Below are positions 8,164-17,990 of a stretch of DNA of 64,000 bases, piece by piece. Positions within the stretch are counted from its first letter, which is position 1, and every line of letters begins with the position of its first letter. The DNA is from Desulfovibrio litoralis DSM 11393 (GTDB taxonomy: Bacteria > Desulfobacterota > Desulfovibrionia > Desulfovibrionales > Desulfovibrionaceae), in assembly GCF_900143255.1 (NCBI RefSeq), contig NZ_FRDI01000004.1:1-64000 (forward strand), in the 5' to 3' direction. The notes under the pieces were generated by a model. It had not been told where the DNA came from, ran no database searches, and saw only the letters and a program-made list of their open reading frames with translations. The translations under genes were made by a program, and so were the position numbers.

Positions 8164-9039
8164 TTAAAATGCGTAAGGCAATAAAGGCTTAAGTTGTTTA
8201 ACCAGATCGTCTCTTAAGTCTTCATCTTGCAGTGCAAAATAAATATTTGCAGTCAGATACTCTGCCCAATCTCCGGCATCAAAGCGCATACCGCGAATTT
8301 TAACAGCCAACATACCTTTTGTGGCGGCAAGTTCTTGCATTGCATCGGTTAATTGAATTTCTCCGCCGTGTCCGGGAGTTTGTCTTTCTAATATTTCAAA
8401 AATATCAGGTGTCAAGATATAACGCCCGATAATCGCTAAGCGAGAAGGAGCTTCGTTAATTTTAGGTTTTTCAACCATCTTGTCTATGCGATAAATTCCT
8501 GGTGAAACTTCGCGACCCGAGATAATACCGTAACGATTAACTTTTTCTTGAGGAACTTCCATTACGCCAATTACGGGTAAACGTTCAGATTTAGCCACAT
8601 CAATAAGTTGTTGAATTCCCGGGGTCATTCCAAACATAAGGTCATCACCAACCATAACGGCAAAAGCGTCATCGTTTTCAACAACATCTTTGGCACATAA
8701 AACGGCGTGTCCAAGCCCTAATTGTTGTTTTTGGCGTATAGAAATAATATTAGCCATTTGAGCAACTTCACGAATAATTTTAAGTTGTTCGGTTTTTCCG
8801 GCTCGTTCGAGTATCCCTTCGAGTTGAAGGTTATAATCAAAATGGTCTTCGATTACGTTTTTATCTCTGTTGGTAATAAAGATAACATCTTTTATGTGCG
8901 ATCTTATTGCTTCTTCTACAACATATTGGACAACAGGTTTATTAAAAACAGGCAACATTTCTTTGGGAATATTTTTGGTTGCAGGTAGGGAGCGAGTTCC
9001 CCAGCCGGCTACGGGAATAACGACTTTGCGAATATTCAT
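8164..9039 (-). CDS. galU: UTP-glucose-1-phosphate uridylyltransferase
   Basis: 291 residues, typical GalU length. It joins UTP and glucose-1-phosphate into UDP-glucose for LPS and polysaccharide synthesis. The N-terminal nucleotide-binding signature VIPVAGWGTRSLPATK followed by IPKEMLPV is nearly canonical (Trp and Ser replace the usual Leu and Phe). VMVGDDLMF is the metal-binding region, VEKP and a GEIQLTDAM segment shape the sugar site, and FDAGDWAEYLTAN is the C-terminal motif. AAGGAGTAG precedes the ATG. It is followed in the same direction by the binding-protein gene, with no evident functional link, and preceded 233 bp upstream by glmM, another sugar-nucleotide gene. Confidence 0.95.
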   Translation of the reverse strand: MNIRKVVIPVAGWGTRSLPATKNIPKEMLPVFNKPVVQYVVEEAIRSHIKDVIFITNRDKNVIEDHFDYNLQLEGILERAGKTEQLKIIREVAQMANIISIRQKQQLGLGHAVLCAKDVVENDDAFAVMVGDDLMFGMTPGIQQLIDVAKSERLPVIGVMEVPQEKVNRYGIISGREVSPGIYRIDKMVEKPKINEAPSRLAIIGRYILTPDIFEILERQTPGHGGEIQLTDAMQELAATKGMLAVKIRGMRFDAGDWAEYLTANIYFALQDEDLRDDLVKQLKPLLPYAF

Positions 9040-9271
9040 GGTCTACTCCTTGACGTTTTATATTTATTGATATTAAGATTGGTTATACAGTAAAATGAGA
9101 TATAAAACAGTTATAATAGATACATTTTTCTGAATATTTTTTATAATGCTTATTTATTAACTTATTTAAAAAATAATATGTATTTCTTGAAATAGCAACA
9201 GTAATTTTACTACTTAAAGTATAATTTCTGTTCAATTATAATATTTTTTTTAACTGTTTTCTGTTTAAGGT

Positions 9272-10627
9272 TTAGCCTAAGAGTTTTTTTACCAGTGTGG
9301 CGAGTTCTGTTGCCAGTTTTTTTACTTGTTCGGCGTCTTCTCCCTCGACCATTACTCTAAGCTTTGGTTCTGTGCCTGAATATCGTAGTAACACACGCCC
9401 TTTGTCTTTTAATTCGGCTTCTGCCTCGTTAATTGCTTTTTGGAGGGGTTGACACTCTTCTATTGGGGTTTTTTGTTGAACGACAACATTGATCAGTTCT
9501 TGGGGATAAAGTTGGAGCAAACCGGCTATTTCTGATAAGGGTTTTTGTCTTTCTTTTAATATTTTAAGCAGTTGAAGCCCTGCCATAAGTCCGTCGCCCG
9601 TGGTGCTGTATTCGTTGAAGATAATATGTCCGCTTTGTTCTCCGCCAAGAGTGGCACCGCTTTCACGCATAGATTCAACCACATAGCGGTCTCCGACTTG
9701 GGTACGTGTTAATTTTCCGTTATGTTGACGCATAAAAACTTCTAACGCCATATTACTCATAATGGTTGCAACAAGGTTACGATCTTTTAAACGCCCTGTT
9801 CTCATCATGTCTTCGGCAAAAATCGCCATCAGTTGATCGCCGTCTAAAATATTGGCTTTTTCATCAACAACAATTAAGCGATCGGCATCTCCGTCTAAAG
9901 CCAGACCTATATCAGCTCTTGTTTCCTTTACTTTCGCTGCTAAAAGCTCGGGATATAAAGAACCGCATTGATAATTTATATTTGTACCGTTTGGTTCAAC
10001 GGAAAGGGTAAAGACTTCTGCCCCGAGTTCTTCCAAGGCTCTTGGTCCAACTTTATAAGCGGCTCCGTTGGCACAATCGAGAACAACCCTCATTCCGTCT
10101 AAAGTCAGTTGGCTAGGAAAGGTGTTTTTAAGATAAACGATATAACGCCCGAGACTGTCTTCTATTTTTTTAGCTCGACCAATATTTTTTTGTTCGGGAT
10201 ATTCCCATTCCCAGTTCTGGTCAGAAATCATTTCCGTTATAATATTTTCTGTGCTGTCAGGTAGTTTATAGCCATTTTTGTCAAAAAATTTAATTCCGTT
10301 ATCGTGATAAGGGTTATGAGATGCGGAAATAACTACGCCAAAATCAGCACGCATGTTTTTTGTTAAAAAGGCAATTGCCGGAGTAGGAATAGGACCAACT
10401 AAAAAAACGTCCATACCTGTGGCACAAAGACCTGAGGTTAAGGCATGTTCAAAGACATATCCCGATAGGCGGGTGTCTTTGCCTATAACTACGCTGTGTC
10501 TTCTTTGAGAGCCGGAGTTAAAATAAGTTCCTGCGGCTAGCCCGAGCCTTAGAGCCATTTCGGCGGTCATGGGGTATTTATTGACGGTTCCTCTTAGCCC
10601 GTCTGTTCCAAAAAGTCTTTTTGCCAT
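9272..10627 (-). CDS. glmM: phosphoglucosamine mutase
   Basis: 451 residues from the chosen start. It interconverts glucosamine-6-phosphate and glucosamine-1-phosphate, the step before UDP-GlcNAc, and so supplies the murein cluster at 45-63 kb and LPS. Signatures: N-terminal [10 protein letters not shown]; phosphoserine loop [13 protein letters not shown] with S103; metal-binding LDGDADRLI; sugar-specificity [11 protein letters not shown]-terminal phosphate-binding [15 protein letters not shown]. The family normally starts a few residues before RLFGTDG, so ATG 10627 is preferred to the in-frame ATG at 10639, which would add MRLN. Neither has a strong RBS (GAG about 8 bases before 10627). Confidence 0.95.
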   Translation of the reverse strand: MAKRLFGTDGLRGTVNKYPMTAEMALRLGLAAGTYFNSGSQRRHSVVIGKDTRLSGYVFEHALTSGLCATGMDVFLVGPIPTPAIAFLTKNMRADFGVVISASHNPYHDNGIKFFDKNGYKLPDSTENIITEMISDQNWEWEYPEQKNIGRAKKIEDSLGRYIVYLKNTFPSQLTLDGMRVVLDCANGAAYKVGPRALEELGAEVFTLSVEPNGTNINYQCGSLYPELLAAKVKETRADIGLALDGDADRLIVVDEKANILDGDQLMAIFAEDMMRTGRLKDRNLVATIMSNMALEVFMRQHNGKLTRTQVGDRYVVESMRESGATLGGEQSGHIIFNEYSTTGDGLMAGLQLLKILKERQKPLSEIAGLLQLYPQELINVVVQQKTPIEECQPLQKAINEAEAELKDKGRVLLRYSGTEPKLRVMVEGEDAEQVKKLATELATLVKKLLG

Positions 10628-10706
10628 ATTAAGTCTCATTTTTTATGTTTTATTTTTGATTGTATTTTTTATGATTAAACCAAGTAAAAGTTATATCTGA
10701 CAACAG

Positions 10707-11426
10707 TTATAAATATATCCCAAATTGTTTTAAGATACTAGTAATATTACGCCCAAAGTGAAAATCAAGTTCATCTTGTTTTAGTACCTTTCTCTCAACA
10801 ACTATGGAGCGAAAGGCGTTATCAAAGTTAGCGGATTCCTCAAGCTCTTTGACCATTTTTTTTGGCAATTTGTTTATTTCAATAAAATTATTTTGTTGGT
10901 TGATGAAATAAGTTGCCAGCTCTGTTCCGAGTTGTGTCCAATTTGTACCTGAGCTGTGTGCGGCTTGCAGGGCTTGTTCGTCTGGTGTGGAAAGTTCTGC
11001 TCTGGTTAACCTGTTGATTTGATAAGCCTTTAAAATTTGTTTTGTATTTTGACAAAATAAAAGCTTACACTCTTCAGGGTGGTTGGGGTGTAGTTTGCAA
11101 CCGGTTGTTTTACTTTGCTTTTCCTGTGTTAAAAACATGCAAGCCCAAGGGTATTGAAGAGTTTTTTGGGGATTTGGCTTGATTTTAATAAGTTCTTGTT
11201 CCGTTAAACATAATAAAGAGTTTGAGCTGCTATCACTCTCTAAGTTGGGCATGTAAGCGAGTTCACCTTTTAAAATGCTGAAAAGATGAGAGCGTTTAAT
11301 TTGAGCGTTTTTGATCAAAATATAATCGGCTTGGTGTAAAGCCGGACCACCTTTGAGGCAACAAGTTCCACAACGCAGACAAAGGTTATTTGTTTTTTTT
11401 GGGTTAGTGTTTTTTTGTTGATTCAT
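10707..11426 (-). CDS. YkgJ-family cysteine cluster protein
   Basis: 239 residues, cytoplasmic. An N-terminal cysteine knot C16-x2-C19-x2-C22-C23, in LCLRCGTCC, is followed by a second cysteine set in the middle (PWACMFL, GCKLHPNHPEECKLLFC). This arrangement is the YkgJ/UPF0153 cluster, presumed to bind zinc or an iron-sulfur centre. The C-terminal 90 residues are helical, variable and contain no known motif. Molecular function is unknown for the family. It lies between glmM and ackA on the same strand with gaps of 80 and 238 bp, so it may share the glmM transcript. Family assignment is good; role is not known. Confidence 0.8.
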   Translation of the reverse strand: MNQQKNTNPKKTNNLCLRCGTCCLKGGPALHQADYILIKNAQIKRSHLFSILKGELAYMPNLESDSSSNSLLCLTEQELIKIKPNPQKTLQYPWACMFLTQEKQSKTTGCKLHPNHPEECKLLFCQNTKQILKAYQINRLTRAELSTPDEQALQAAHSSGTNWTQLGTELATYFINQQNNFIEINKLPKKMVKELEESANFDNAFRSIVVERKVLKQDELDFHFGRNITSILKQFGIYL

Positions 11427-11591
11427 TGATTTGTCAGCCTTAAAAGATATTTGGTAAAGGTAGTTTTTAGTTCTTTGCTATTTATAAATTGCAAAAATGT
11501 TTAATTTGATCGAACAATATAAGGCAGAAAAAACACTTATTTGATAGTGAAGTTATTTTGAGACTATTGTGTAAACTTCTCAATATTAATA

Positions 11592-11632
11592 AAAAACGCC
11601 GAGTTGCTTTTTTATTGCTGTTCGGCGTTTTT
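11592..11632 (-). terminator. rho-independent terminator of pta-ackA
   Basis: 11-bp perfect stem AAAAACGCCGA / TCGGCGTTTTT with a 19-base loop, T-rich tail on the minus strand, 32 bases after the ackA stop. The A/T-flanked stem may terminate both ways. Confidence 0.85.
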
Positions 11633-11664
11633 ACTATTTATTAAAGAGAGAAGCTTATAGCTTG

Positions 11665-12876
11665 TTAAGCTTTTGTAACAATTAAGGTTTGTTCGGCGAT
11701 TTCCAATTCTTCATTTGTCGGAACAACCAAAACTGGTATTTTTGATTTGGCATCGCTAATTTTGCGAGGTTCTCCTGAACGTTTGTCATTAACTGCTAAA
11801 TCAATACTTATACCGAGATGTTCAAGGTTGGCACAAACGTTTGCTCTTACTATTTCGTCGTTTTCGCCTATTCCGGCAGTAAAGACAAGGGCATCAATTT
11901 GTCCGAGTTCGAGATAATAAGCCCCGATATAATGGCGAATACTATGGCAAAACATATCTAAAGCCAGTTTTGCTTTTTGGTCGCCTTTTTCAATAGCACT
12001 ATGAATATCGCGCATATCGCTCATGGCACAGATACCTTTTAAGCCACTTTTTTTGTTCATGGTATCATCAATCGCTTTTATATCCATACCTGTGGTTTTT
12101 GCTAAATATGCGTGAATAGCAGGGTCAATATCTCCGCAACGTGTTCCCATCATTAAACCGGCGAGTGGGGTCATTCCCATTGATGTGTCGATACATTTAC
12201 CATTTTTAACGGCAGCAATGGAACAACCGTTCCCTAAGTGGCATGAAATCATAGTAAATTGATCTTTTGCCTTTCCGCAAAATTCGGCGGTTTTACGAGA
12301 AACATATTGGTGAGAGGTGCCGTGAAATCCATAGCGACGCACTCTGTGTTGTTCATAGAATTCATAGGGAAGGGCATACATAAACGCTTCCGGAGGCATG
12401 GTGGAATGAAATTCCGTATCAAATACTGCAACAGAAGGAGCGTGGGGCAAAAGTTTTTCAGCTACTTCAATTCCCATTAAGTTAGCCGGGTTATGTAATG
12501 GCGATAAGGTAAACAAATCTTTAATGATTTTTTTTACTTCATCGGTTACTAAACAGGCTTTTTTTAAGGCTTCTCCACCGTGTACGACTCTGTGTCCTAC
12601 TGCGGCAATTTCTTTTAAGTCTTTGATAATGGCAGTTTCACCGGTTAATAATTTATCCATTACAGTAGTTAAACCTGCGTAATGGTCTTTAAACGGTAGT
12701 TCAAAGCTGAATTTTTTTTCTTCGGCAGTATCAGGAAATTTTTTGTGAATTAGCTTTCCGGTTGTTTCACCGATACGCTCAACCAATCCGGAACATAACG
12801 GACGTTTTGTAGCCATATCAATCAGTTGATATTTGAATGATGAACTTCCACAGTTTATTACAAGTATTTTAATCAT
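11665..12876 (-). CDS. ackA: acetate kinase
   Basis: 403 residues, full length. It transfers phosphate between acetyl phosphate and ADP, making ATP and acetate in the cytoplasm; in lactate- or pyruvate-oxidising sulfate reducers this is the main substrate-level phosphorylation. The ASKHA fold signature LVINCGSSSFKYQL is at residues 4-17. GHRVVHGG, FDTEFHSTMP, the RRYGFHGTSH catalytic segment, HLGNGCS and FTAGIGENDE are all present. AAGGTAT precedes the ATG. It follows pta on the same strand with 47 bp between them, so the two form one operon closed by a clear terminator. Confidence 0.97.
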   Translation of the reverse strand: MIKILVINCGSSSFKYQLIDMATKRPLCSGLVERIGETTGKLIHKKFPDTAEEKKFSFELPFKDHYAGLTTVMDKLLTGETAIIKDLKEIAAVGHRVVHGGEALKKACLVTDEVKKIIKDLFTLSPLHNPANLMGIEVAEKLLPHAPSVAVFDTEFHSTMPPEAFMYALPYEFYEQHRVRRYGFHGTSHQYVSRKTAEFCGKAKDQFTMISCHLGNGCSIAAVKNGKCIDTSMGMTPLAGLMMGTRCGDIDPAIHAYLAKTTGMDIKAIDDTMNKKSGLKGICAMSDMRDIHSAIEKGDQKAKLALDMFCHSIRHYIGAYYLELGQIDALVFTAGIGENDEIVRANVCANLEHLGISIDLAVNDKRSGEPRKISDAKSKIPVLVVPTNEELEIAEQTLIVTKA

Positions 12877-12923
12877 GTGTATACCTTATTGTTTTTTATT
12901 AATATGTTTTTTGCGAAAAACTT

Positions 12924-15026
12924 TTATTTCTTTTCTGCTTGGGCTTGAACGGCGGTTATTGCCACGGTATTAATAATATCGGCAACGGTACAACCACGAG
13001 AAAGATCGTTTACAGGCTTGCGTAAGCCTTGCAATACCGGTCCTATGGCGATAGCATCAGCCGCACGTTGCACAGCCTTGTAAGTATTGTTACCCGTATT
13101 TAAGTCTGGGAAGATAAAGACGGTGGCCTGACCTGCGACTTTACTTCCGGGAAGTTTTGTTTTGGCAACATCAGGGTCAATAGCGGCATCGTATTGAATA
13201 GGACCTTCGACTAAAAGTTCAGGGGCACGCTCTTTAACGATTTTTGTTGCTTCAATAACTTTTTCAACATCTGCCCCTTTGCCTGAATCGCCAGTTGAAT
13301 AAGAGAGTAGGGCAATTTTGGGCTCTATTCCAAATATTTTAGCAGTTTCAGCAGAGTTTAAAGCAATTTCCGCAAGTTGGGTGGCGCTAGGGTTAGGGTT
13401 AACCGCACAATCTCCAAAGACTAAAACTCGGTCTTTTAAACACATTAAAAAGACAGAAGAGACGATTGAGAAACCGGGTTTGGTTTTTACAAATTCAAGA
13501 GCCGGGCGTATGGTATGAGCGGTGGTGTTAATTGCTCCGGAAACCATTCCGTCTGCGTCGCCTTGTTGCACCATCATTGTTCCAAAATAAGTAGCGTCAA
13601 GCATAGCGTCGTGAGCTTGTTCCATGCTGATGCCTTTGTGTTTTCTGGCTTCGTAATAGGCGGTTACATATTCATCAAATTTTGGAGAAAGTTCAGGTTG
13701 AATAATTAAAACATCAAGGTCGAGGTTTAAGTCTCTTATTTTTGCTCCGATTCTGTCGGCGTTACCTAATATTATAAGGTCTGCCACTCCTCTGCGTGTT
13801 AATACATCAGCGGCGTGTAAAATGCGGTCTTCTTCGCCTTCCGGTAAGACAATACGCATTTTATTGCTTTTGGCTTTTTCAAGAAGGTTAAACTCAAACA
13901 TTTTTGGTGTAATTTTTGTTGAGTGAGAGTTAACAACTCTTTTTGATATTTCTTTAACATCAACACAAGCTTCAAAATGAGCTAAAGCCGTATGAATTTT
14001 TCTTGTATCATAAGCTTCTATTTTTCCGTATAGTGAAGATATTATTTGAATTGTTTTAAAAGTATGATCTTTTACCGCTAAAACGGGAACAACACTACCC
14101 GCCCAGCCTTCTAAAAGGCGCTTTACGGAAGGGGCAGGTTCAAAGCCGCCGGTTAACAAAATTCCGGCAATGTCAGGATAGGAGTTGGAAAAACGAGAAC
14201 TTAACGCCGCTAATAATAAGTCTGAGCGATCACCGGGGGTAATTATGAAACTGCCTTGAGCGATATAATTTAAAAAGTTTTCTACCTGCATTGCGGCAAT
14301 AAGATAGTCGTCAATCAGGTTATCCATTCCGCTCGCACCATATAAAATTTTTGCACCAAGCCATTTTTTTACATCAGATACGGTTGGTTTTCCGAGTATT
14401 GGCTCTTCGGGAATAACATAACTTATAAGGCTGTTTGTGCAATGGGTACAATGTAGAGATCGAACTATCTCGGCTTCTTCTTTTTCTGATACATCTGCAC
14501 GATTTATTAAACAGGCAACAATATCGAGGTCTTTATCTACTAAAGAATCTATTGTGATTTGTGTACTGGAAATAATTTCTTGGGCACTTTTTCCCGCACC
14601 GTTGGCAACGAGCAAAATCGGAGCGTTAAGGTTGGCGGCAATTGTTGCGTTTAAGTCAAATTCAAAAGCCGCATCTTTACCGGCATAGTCGGTTCCCTCA
14701 CACAAAACAAAATCGTATTCATTTTCTAAGTCTTTAAACTTACGCAAGATAATATCAAACATATTTGCTTCTTGACCATTATTAATGAATGAACGAGCTT
14801 CATCAAAGGTTAGAGCGTAAGATTGTTTATATGGAGTATCAAGTTCAAAGTGTTGCAACAACAGATCGATATCGTGATCTTTTCCTTTATTCGGTGGAGT
14901 ATTGATAATTGGTCTGAAAAATGCAACTTTTCCTACATTTTGTAAGAGCATTTGCATCACGCTTAAGACAATTGCGGATTTTCCGCTTTTACTTTCCGAT
15001 GCACTTATATAAAGAACATTAGCCAT
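12924..15026 (-). CDS. pta: phosphate acetyltransferase (long form with P-loop domain)
   Basis: 700 residues. It converts acetyl-CoA and phosphate to acetyl phosphate and CoA, feeding acetate kinase downstream. The N-terminal domain is a dethiobiotin-synthetase-like P-loop (SASESKSGKSAI, residues 8-19), followed by a DRTGG-type regulatory domain (about 215-330, with GDRSDLLLAAL and LLTGGF). The C-terminal catalytic PTA domain (about 375-700) shows LPEGEEDRILHAAD, VSGAINTTAHTIRPAL, LLSYSTGDSGKG and a terminal SRGCTVADIINTVAITAVQA. The long, regulated architecture is that of E. coli and Desulfovibrio enzymes, not the short Clostridium form. A GGAGAC site lies 6 bases before the ATG. Confidence 0.96.
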   Translation of the reverse strand: MANVLYISASESKSGKSAIVLSVMQMLLQNVGKVAFFRPIINTPPNKGKDHDIDLLLQHFELDTPYKQSYALTFDEARSFINNGQEANMFDIILRKFKDLENEYDFVLCEGTDYAGKDAAFEFDLNATIAANLNAPILLVANGAGKSAQEIISSTQITIDSLVDKDLDIVACLINRADVSEKEEAEIVRSLHCTHCTNSLISYVIPEEPILGKPTVSDVKKWLGAKILYGASGMDNLIDDYLIAAMQVENFLNYIAQGSFIITPGDRSDLLLAALSSRFSNSYPDIAGILLTGGFEPAPSVKRLLEGWAGSVVPVLAVKDHTFKTIQIISSLYGKIEAYDTRKIHTALAHFEACVDVKEISKRVVNSHSTKITPKMFEFNLLEKAKSNKMRIVLPEGEEDRILHAADVLTRRGVADLIILGNADRIGAKIRDLNLDLDVLIIQPELSPKFDEYVTAYYEARKHKGISMEQAHDAMLDATYFGTMMVQQGDADGMVSGAINTTAHTIRPALEFVKTKPGFSIVSSVFLMCLKDRVLVFGDCAVNPNPSATQLAEIALNSAETAKIFGIEPKIALLSYSTGDSGKGADVEKVIEATKIVKERAPELLVEGPIQYDAAIDPDVAKTKLPGSKVAGQATVFIFPDLNTGNNTYKAVQRAADAIAIGPVLQGLRKPVNDLSRGCTVADIINTVAITAVQAQAEKK

Positions 15027-15173
15027 TGATGTCTCCTAAATAATAAATTATTTCAACCGATTATAGTTTAAGTGTAATAACTGAGTACAAACTCTATAGT
15101 TTTTAATACAGTGTGAATAAAACACAGCATATTAGTAAATGATTAATAGCACAAGCCTTATAAAAAGTAAAAC

Positions 15174-15210
15174 AAAGACTAGAATAAAATTATTTTTTAT
15201 TATAATCTTT
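15174..15210 (-). terminator. weak AT-rich hairpin after the Slam-like gene
   Basis: A 15-bp imperfect inverted repeat beginning AAAGACTAGAATAAAA, 49 bases after the Slam-like stop codon on the minus strand and followed there by TTTG. It is rich in A and T, so termination is plausible but weakly supported. Confidence 0.3.
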
Positions 15211-15258
15211 GTTGTTGATATTGAAATAATTTAAGTTGTTATCATCTTTTTTATTTTT

Positions 15259-16587
15259 CTAAAAACTCCAAGATATCCCTACGCTTGTAAGGTGTTGTCT
15301 ATAGCGGTAAATATCGCTGTTTGAGGTGTTATGTGTATACTGATAACTAGTTTCAACACTCCAACGCTCATTAATATCATAAGTTAAACCGAGACCGGCT
15401 TTTATTACTTCGTCTTGTCTTTTGTTTTTATCTAGTGCTGTTGCTGGTTTATGATAATAATCTTCTCCGTAACTGATAGAAGGGGAAAGGGCGAAATTAT
15501 ACGGAAGTTTAAAAGTGAACCTTGCCATAGATTCCCAACCGTCATAAGAATAGGTAGCATCTTCTGTTTTTCCGCCTGAATATTTTGCACCTATAATAAG
15601 ATCGTGATTTTTTTCACCGAATAGAAAGCGTGCATATTGTCCGGCTGAGCCATAAGTTCCGTTTCGCTCACGCCCCGAGGAGTTGTCTCTATGTTCTATA
15701 TCTGCTCTTGTAATAAGGTGGAAGTTGGGTTTTATGGCTCTTAAATATGTTAGTTCCGGCCCAAAAGATAAAATAGATTTTAAAAATTCATAATCCACAA
15801 CTTCGCTTTTTATGCGTAAGTCTAAAAAATTTTGGCTATCTAGATAGCGTATTCCCGTCGACGCTCTTCCCCACTGCCAATGACGGCTATCTATTTTTCC
15901 AAGCGAAGTGTTTTTATATAATCTTGTATAATAGTTTAAATCGCCGACCAGCCACCAAGAATGAGCACCTTGTTTTAAAGGATAGCCCATATCTAAATTT
16001 GCACCGAAATAACCGCCTGCGGACGGAATATGTTGTGCGTTATCAAGGTCAACATTCCAGTTTCCAAGCGTTACAGTATTGGAATTTGGTCCTTGATTTG
16101 CGTTTGTATCATAAACAAAGCCTGTTTTTAGAGAGCCTTTTATTGTAAAAGGAGATTTTTCTTCAGCGGTTTGTTCAGCATTTTTTTTTGAATTTTGTTT
16201 GGCGGCTATTCTAAAATGGATTTTTGCGTTTTCTTCATCGCCAAGAGATTTATATATCTGTGCAATTTCTAGGTTTAAAGCCGTATCGGTAGGATATTTT
16301 TCTAATAACTGTTCATAAACCATCAGGGCTTGATGCGGTTGCTTATTTAAACCGGCTGAACGAGCCAAGCCAAGACTTATTTCTTCATCATCAGGGGCTA
16401 TCCTGAAAAGTCTTTTATATAGTTCATAAGCTTCAGCTACTTTATTTTGCTGTAATAAAGTTACGGCTTGTGCTTTTGTTTGTTCTATTCCACCTTCTTG
16501 AAAGGCAGTAACATCAGCAAAAACCGTAACTGGTAAAAGTATCAGGCAGATACAGAGTAGTGTATTTTTAAGTATTATTTTGAACAA
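15259..16587 (-). CDS. Slam-like outer-membrane protein (TPR + DUF560 barrel)
   Basis: 442 residues. Signal peptide (1 to about 24, cleavage after VFA), two to three TPR units (about 32-125; QQNKVAEAYELYKRLFRIAP and HQALMVYEQLLEKYPTD are typical), a short linker, then an outer-membrane beta barrel from about 155, rich in alternating aromatic strands. The barrel begins with GFVYDTNANQGPN, characteristic of the DUF560/surface lipoprotein assembly modifier (Slam) family, and ends in phenylalanine (VGISWSF), a Bam-insertion signal. Slam proteins move lipoproteins or secreted proteins with C-terminal barrel domains across the outer membrane. The start is TTG (16587) behind AGAGAAG. It follows the FecR-domain gene by 98 bp on the same strand; that protein is the likely client. 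Confidence 0.75.
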   Translation of the reverse strand: MFKIILKNTLLCICLILLPVTVFADVTAFQEGGIEQTKAQAVTLLQQNKVAEAYELYKRLFRIAPDDEEISLGLARSAGLNKQPHQALMVYEQLLEKYPTDTALNLEIAQIYKSLGDEENAKIHFRIAAKQNSKKNAEQTAEEKSPFTIKGSLKTGFVYDTNANQGPNSNTVTLGNWNVDLDNAQHIPSAGGYFGANLDMGYPLKQGAHSWWLVGDLNYYTRLYKNTSLGKIDSRHWQWGRASTGIRYLDSQNFLDLRIKSEVVDYEFLKSILSFGPELTYLRAIKPNFHLITRADIEHRDNSSGRERNGTYGSAGQYARFLFGEKNHDLIIGAKYSGGKTEDATYSYDGWESMARFTFKLPYNFALSPSISYGEDYYHKPATALDKNKRQDEVIKAGLGLTYDINERWSVETSYQYTHNTSNSDIYRYRQHLTSVGISWSF

Positions 16588-16685
16588 TTTTCTTCTCTGA
16601 TTATTTCATTTTTTCTTTATCAATATTATAAAAAATCAATTTTATTTAGGATAATATAAACTAAAAATAAAATCCAGAGTTAATT

Positions 16686-17990
16686 TTATTGTTTTACTCC
16701 GCTAAAGTTTCCGCCGTCTAAGTTCTGATTATTTCCTTGTTGCTTTATAAAATAAGAACCGCTAATTGTATTTCCGTTTTTTATTTTGTTTAAGCTAGCG
16801 TGTTGACCATCTCCTAACATGTTGGAACTTGAACCAATATTTCTATTTTGACCATAAAACGTTCCATTACCGGAAAAACCAGTGATGTTCAACCCGTTAT
16901 TGGTAGCTGTTCCTGTTCCACCTGTGGCACTATAAGTATCAGTAGGGGTTGTTCTGTTGACTCCATCTATTCTGGCGTTATTGATAGCCCCCGAATTTAA
17001 GTCAATATTAAAAGAGAATGTACCGCCAAAATTACTGTTTAGAGCTGTGTCATTTAATGTCCCTGAAACAGTACCTGTTGTTGGAGGAGTTGGACCTGGA
17101 GGATTTGGCCCTGGAGGATTTGGCCCTGGAGGCGTTGGTGGGATAGGAGTTGGATTTTCTTGATCAATTTCGGCTAAAATAGGGCGTAATTTTTCTTTTA
17201 ACTCACTTTGAAGTTCGTTCGTTGTGTTCTCAACAACTATTCCGCCTGCATCTTGAGTTGTGGAGGCTGTTGCAACACTTGCCATACTGCTTGAGTCGTC
17301 GCTACTGCTTGTGCTGTCTCCGCTTTCGCTATCACTACTACTTTCGCTATTACTGCCACCACTTCCGCTGTTTCCGCTTTCACTGCTTGTGCTTGAATTT
17401 GCGGCGTTAGCTTTTAAAAAGGCTCTATCCTTTGCTGTTGCCTTACTTACGCTATTTGAAAGAGAGTCAAACTTAAAACCTACGGGAACAATACTTCCAT
17501 TAACAATAACGCCGTCTTTTTTTGAAGAACTTTCTACAAAGGTTATTGTTTTTTCTTGTTCAATCAGTGCCGTAATAATTGTTCCTCTAATACCTATTGT
17601 TGCCTGAGGTGTTTTCATTTCGAATCCACCGGGATTTTGTTCTACAATTTTACCGCTGATAAATCTTGCAACCCCTTGGGTAAGATTAACATGCATAGCT
17701 GAATTGCTTCCGTCTTCTATATATTCATTTATATTTATAGAGGAATTTTTTGCGATAGAAATAGAGCTGTCGTCATTAAAAAAGATTTTTACACGACCAG
17801 CGGCATCTGTATGAATAATATCGTTTTCTTTAATAGTATCTTTTAATTGCAAAGAAACACGTTTTCCGTTCCTTTCAACTTCAGCACCGGGGGTTAAAAA
17901 AACTACTGTCCCTATTTCTTTTGCCAATGCAACTGATGCAAATAGTAAAACTATAACTATGCAAAATATTTGTGTTATCTGTTTTTTCAT
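16686..17990 (-). CDS. secreted FecR-domain protein with Ser/Pro linker and C-terminal barrel-like domain
   Basis: 434 residues. Sec signal peptide 1 to about 23 (cleavage ALA|KE). Residues about 25-165 are a FecR-type domain: a GRVKIFFNDDSSISI stretch, GVARFISGKI and the diagnostic TPQATIGIRGT. A low-complexity Ser/Gly/Asp region (about 195-245) and a proline-rich spacer of PGPNP repeats (about 283-303) follow. The C-terminal 130 residues have the Gly/Asn/Thr-rich alternating pattern (FGGTFSFNIDL, FSGNGTFYG) seen in the small C-terminal barrels of TbpB-like Slam clients. There is no lipobox, so the protein is soluble or exposed, not lipid-anchored. It starts at the ATG behind AAGGTGA, overlapping the stop of a 49-codon ORF (ATGA), which suggests translational coupling. 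Client status is inferred from the Slam-like neighbour. Confidence 0.7.
   Translation of the reverse strand: MKKQITQIFCIVIVLLFASVALAKEIGTVVFLTPGAEVERNGKRVSLQLKDTIKENDIIHTDAAGRVKIFFNDDSSISIAKNSSININEYIEDGSNSAMHVNLTQGVARFISGKIVEQNPGGFEMKTPQATIGIRGTIITALIEQEKTITFVESSSKKDGVIVNGSIVPVGFKFDSLSNSVSKATAKDRAFLKANAANSSTSSESGNSGSGGSNSESSSDSESGDSTSSSDDSSSMASVATASTTQDAGGIVVENTTNELQSELKEKLRPILAEIDQENPTPIPPTPPGPNPPGPNPPGPTPPTTGTVSGTLNDTALNSNFGGTFSFNIDLNSGAINNARIDGVNRTTPTDTYSATGGTGTATNNGLNITGFSGNGTFYGQNRNIGSSSNMLGDGQHASLNKIKNGNTISGSYFIKQQGNNQNLDGGNFSGVKQ
17086..17145. repeat. 15-bp tandem repeat encoding the proline linker
   Basis: Two exact units GGATTTGGCCCTGGA (17101-17115 and 17116-17130), a diverged unit before them (17086-17100) and a degenerate one after. 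On the minus strand they encode the repeated PGPNP spacer, and could vary in number by slippage. Confidence 0.75.

Noticed and set aside
14437-14688. Open frame of 83 codons antisense to pta
   Set aside because: It lies wholly within pta, has no RBS or recognisable protein character, and pta is intact on the other strand.
17222-17607. Leucine-rich open frames antisense to the FecR-domain gene
   Set aside because: They mirror the serine-rich low-complexity stretch of the FecR protein read on the other strand.
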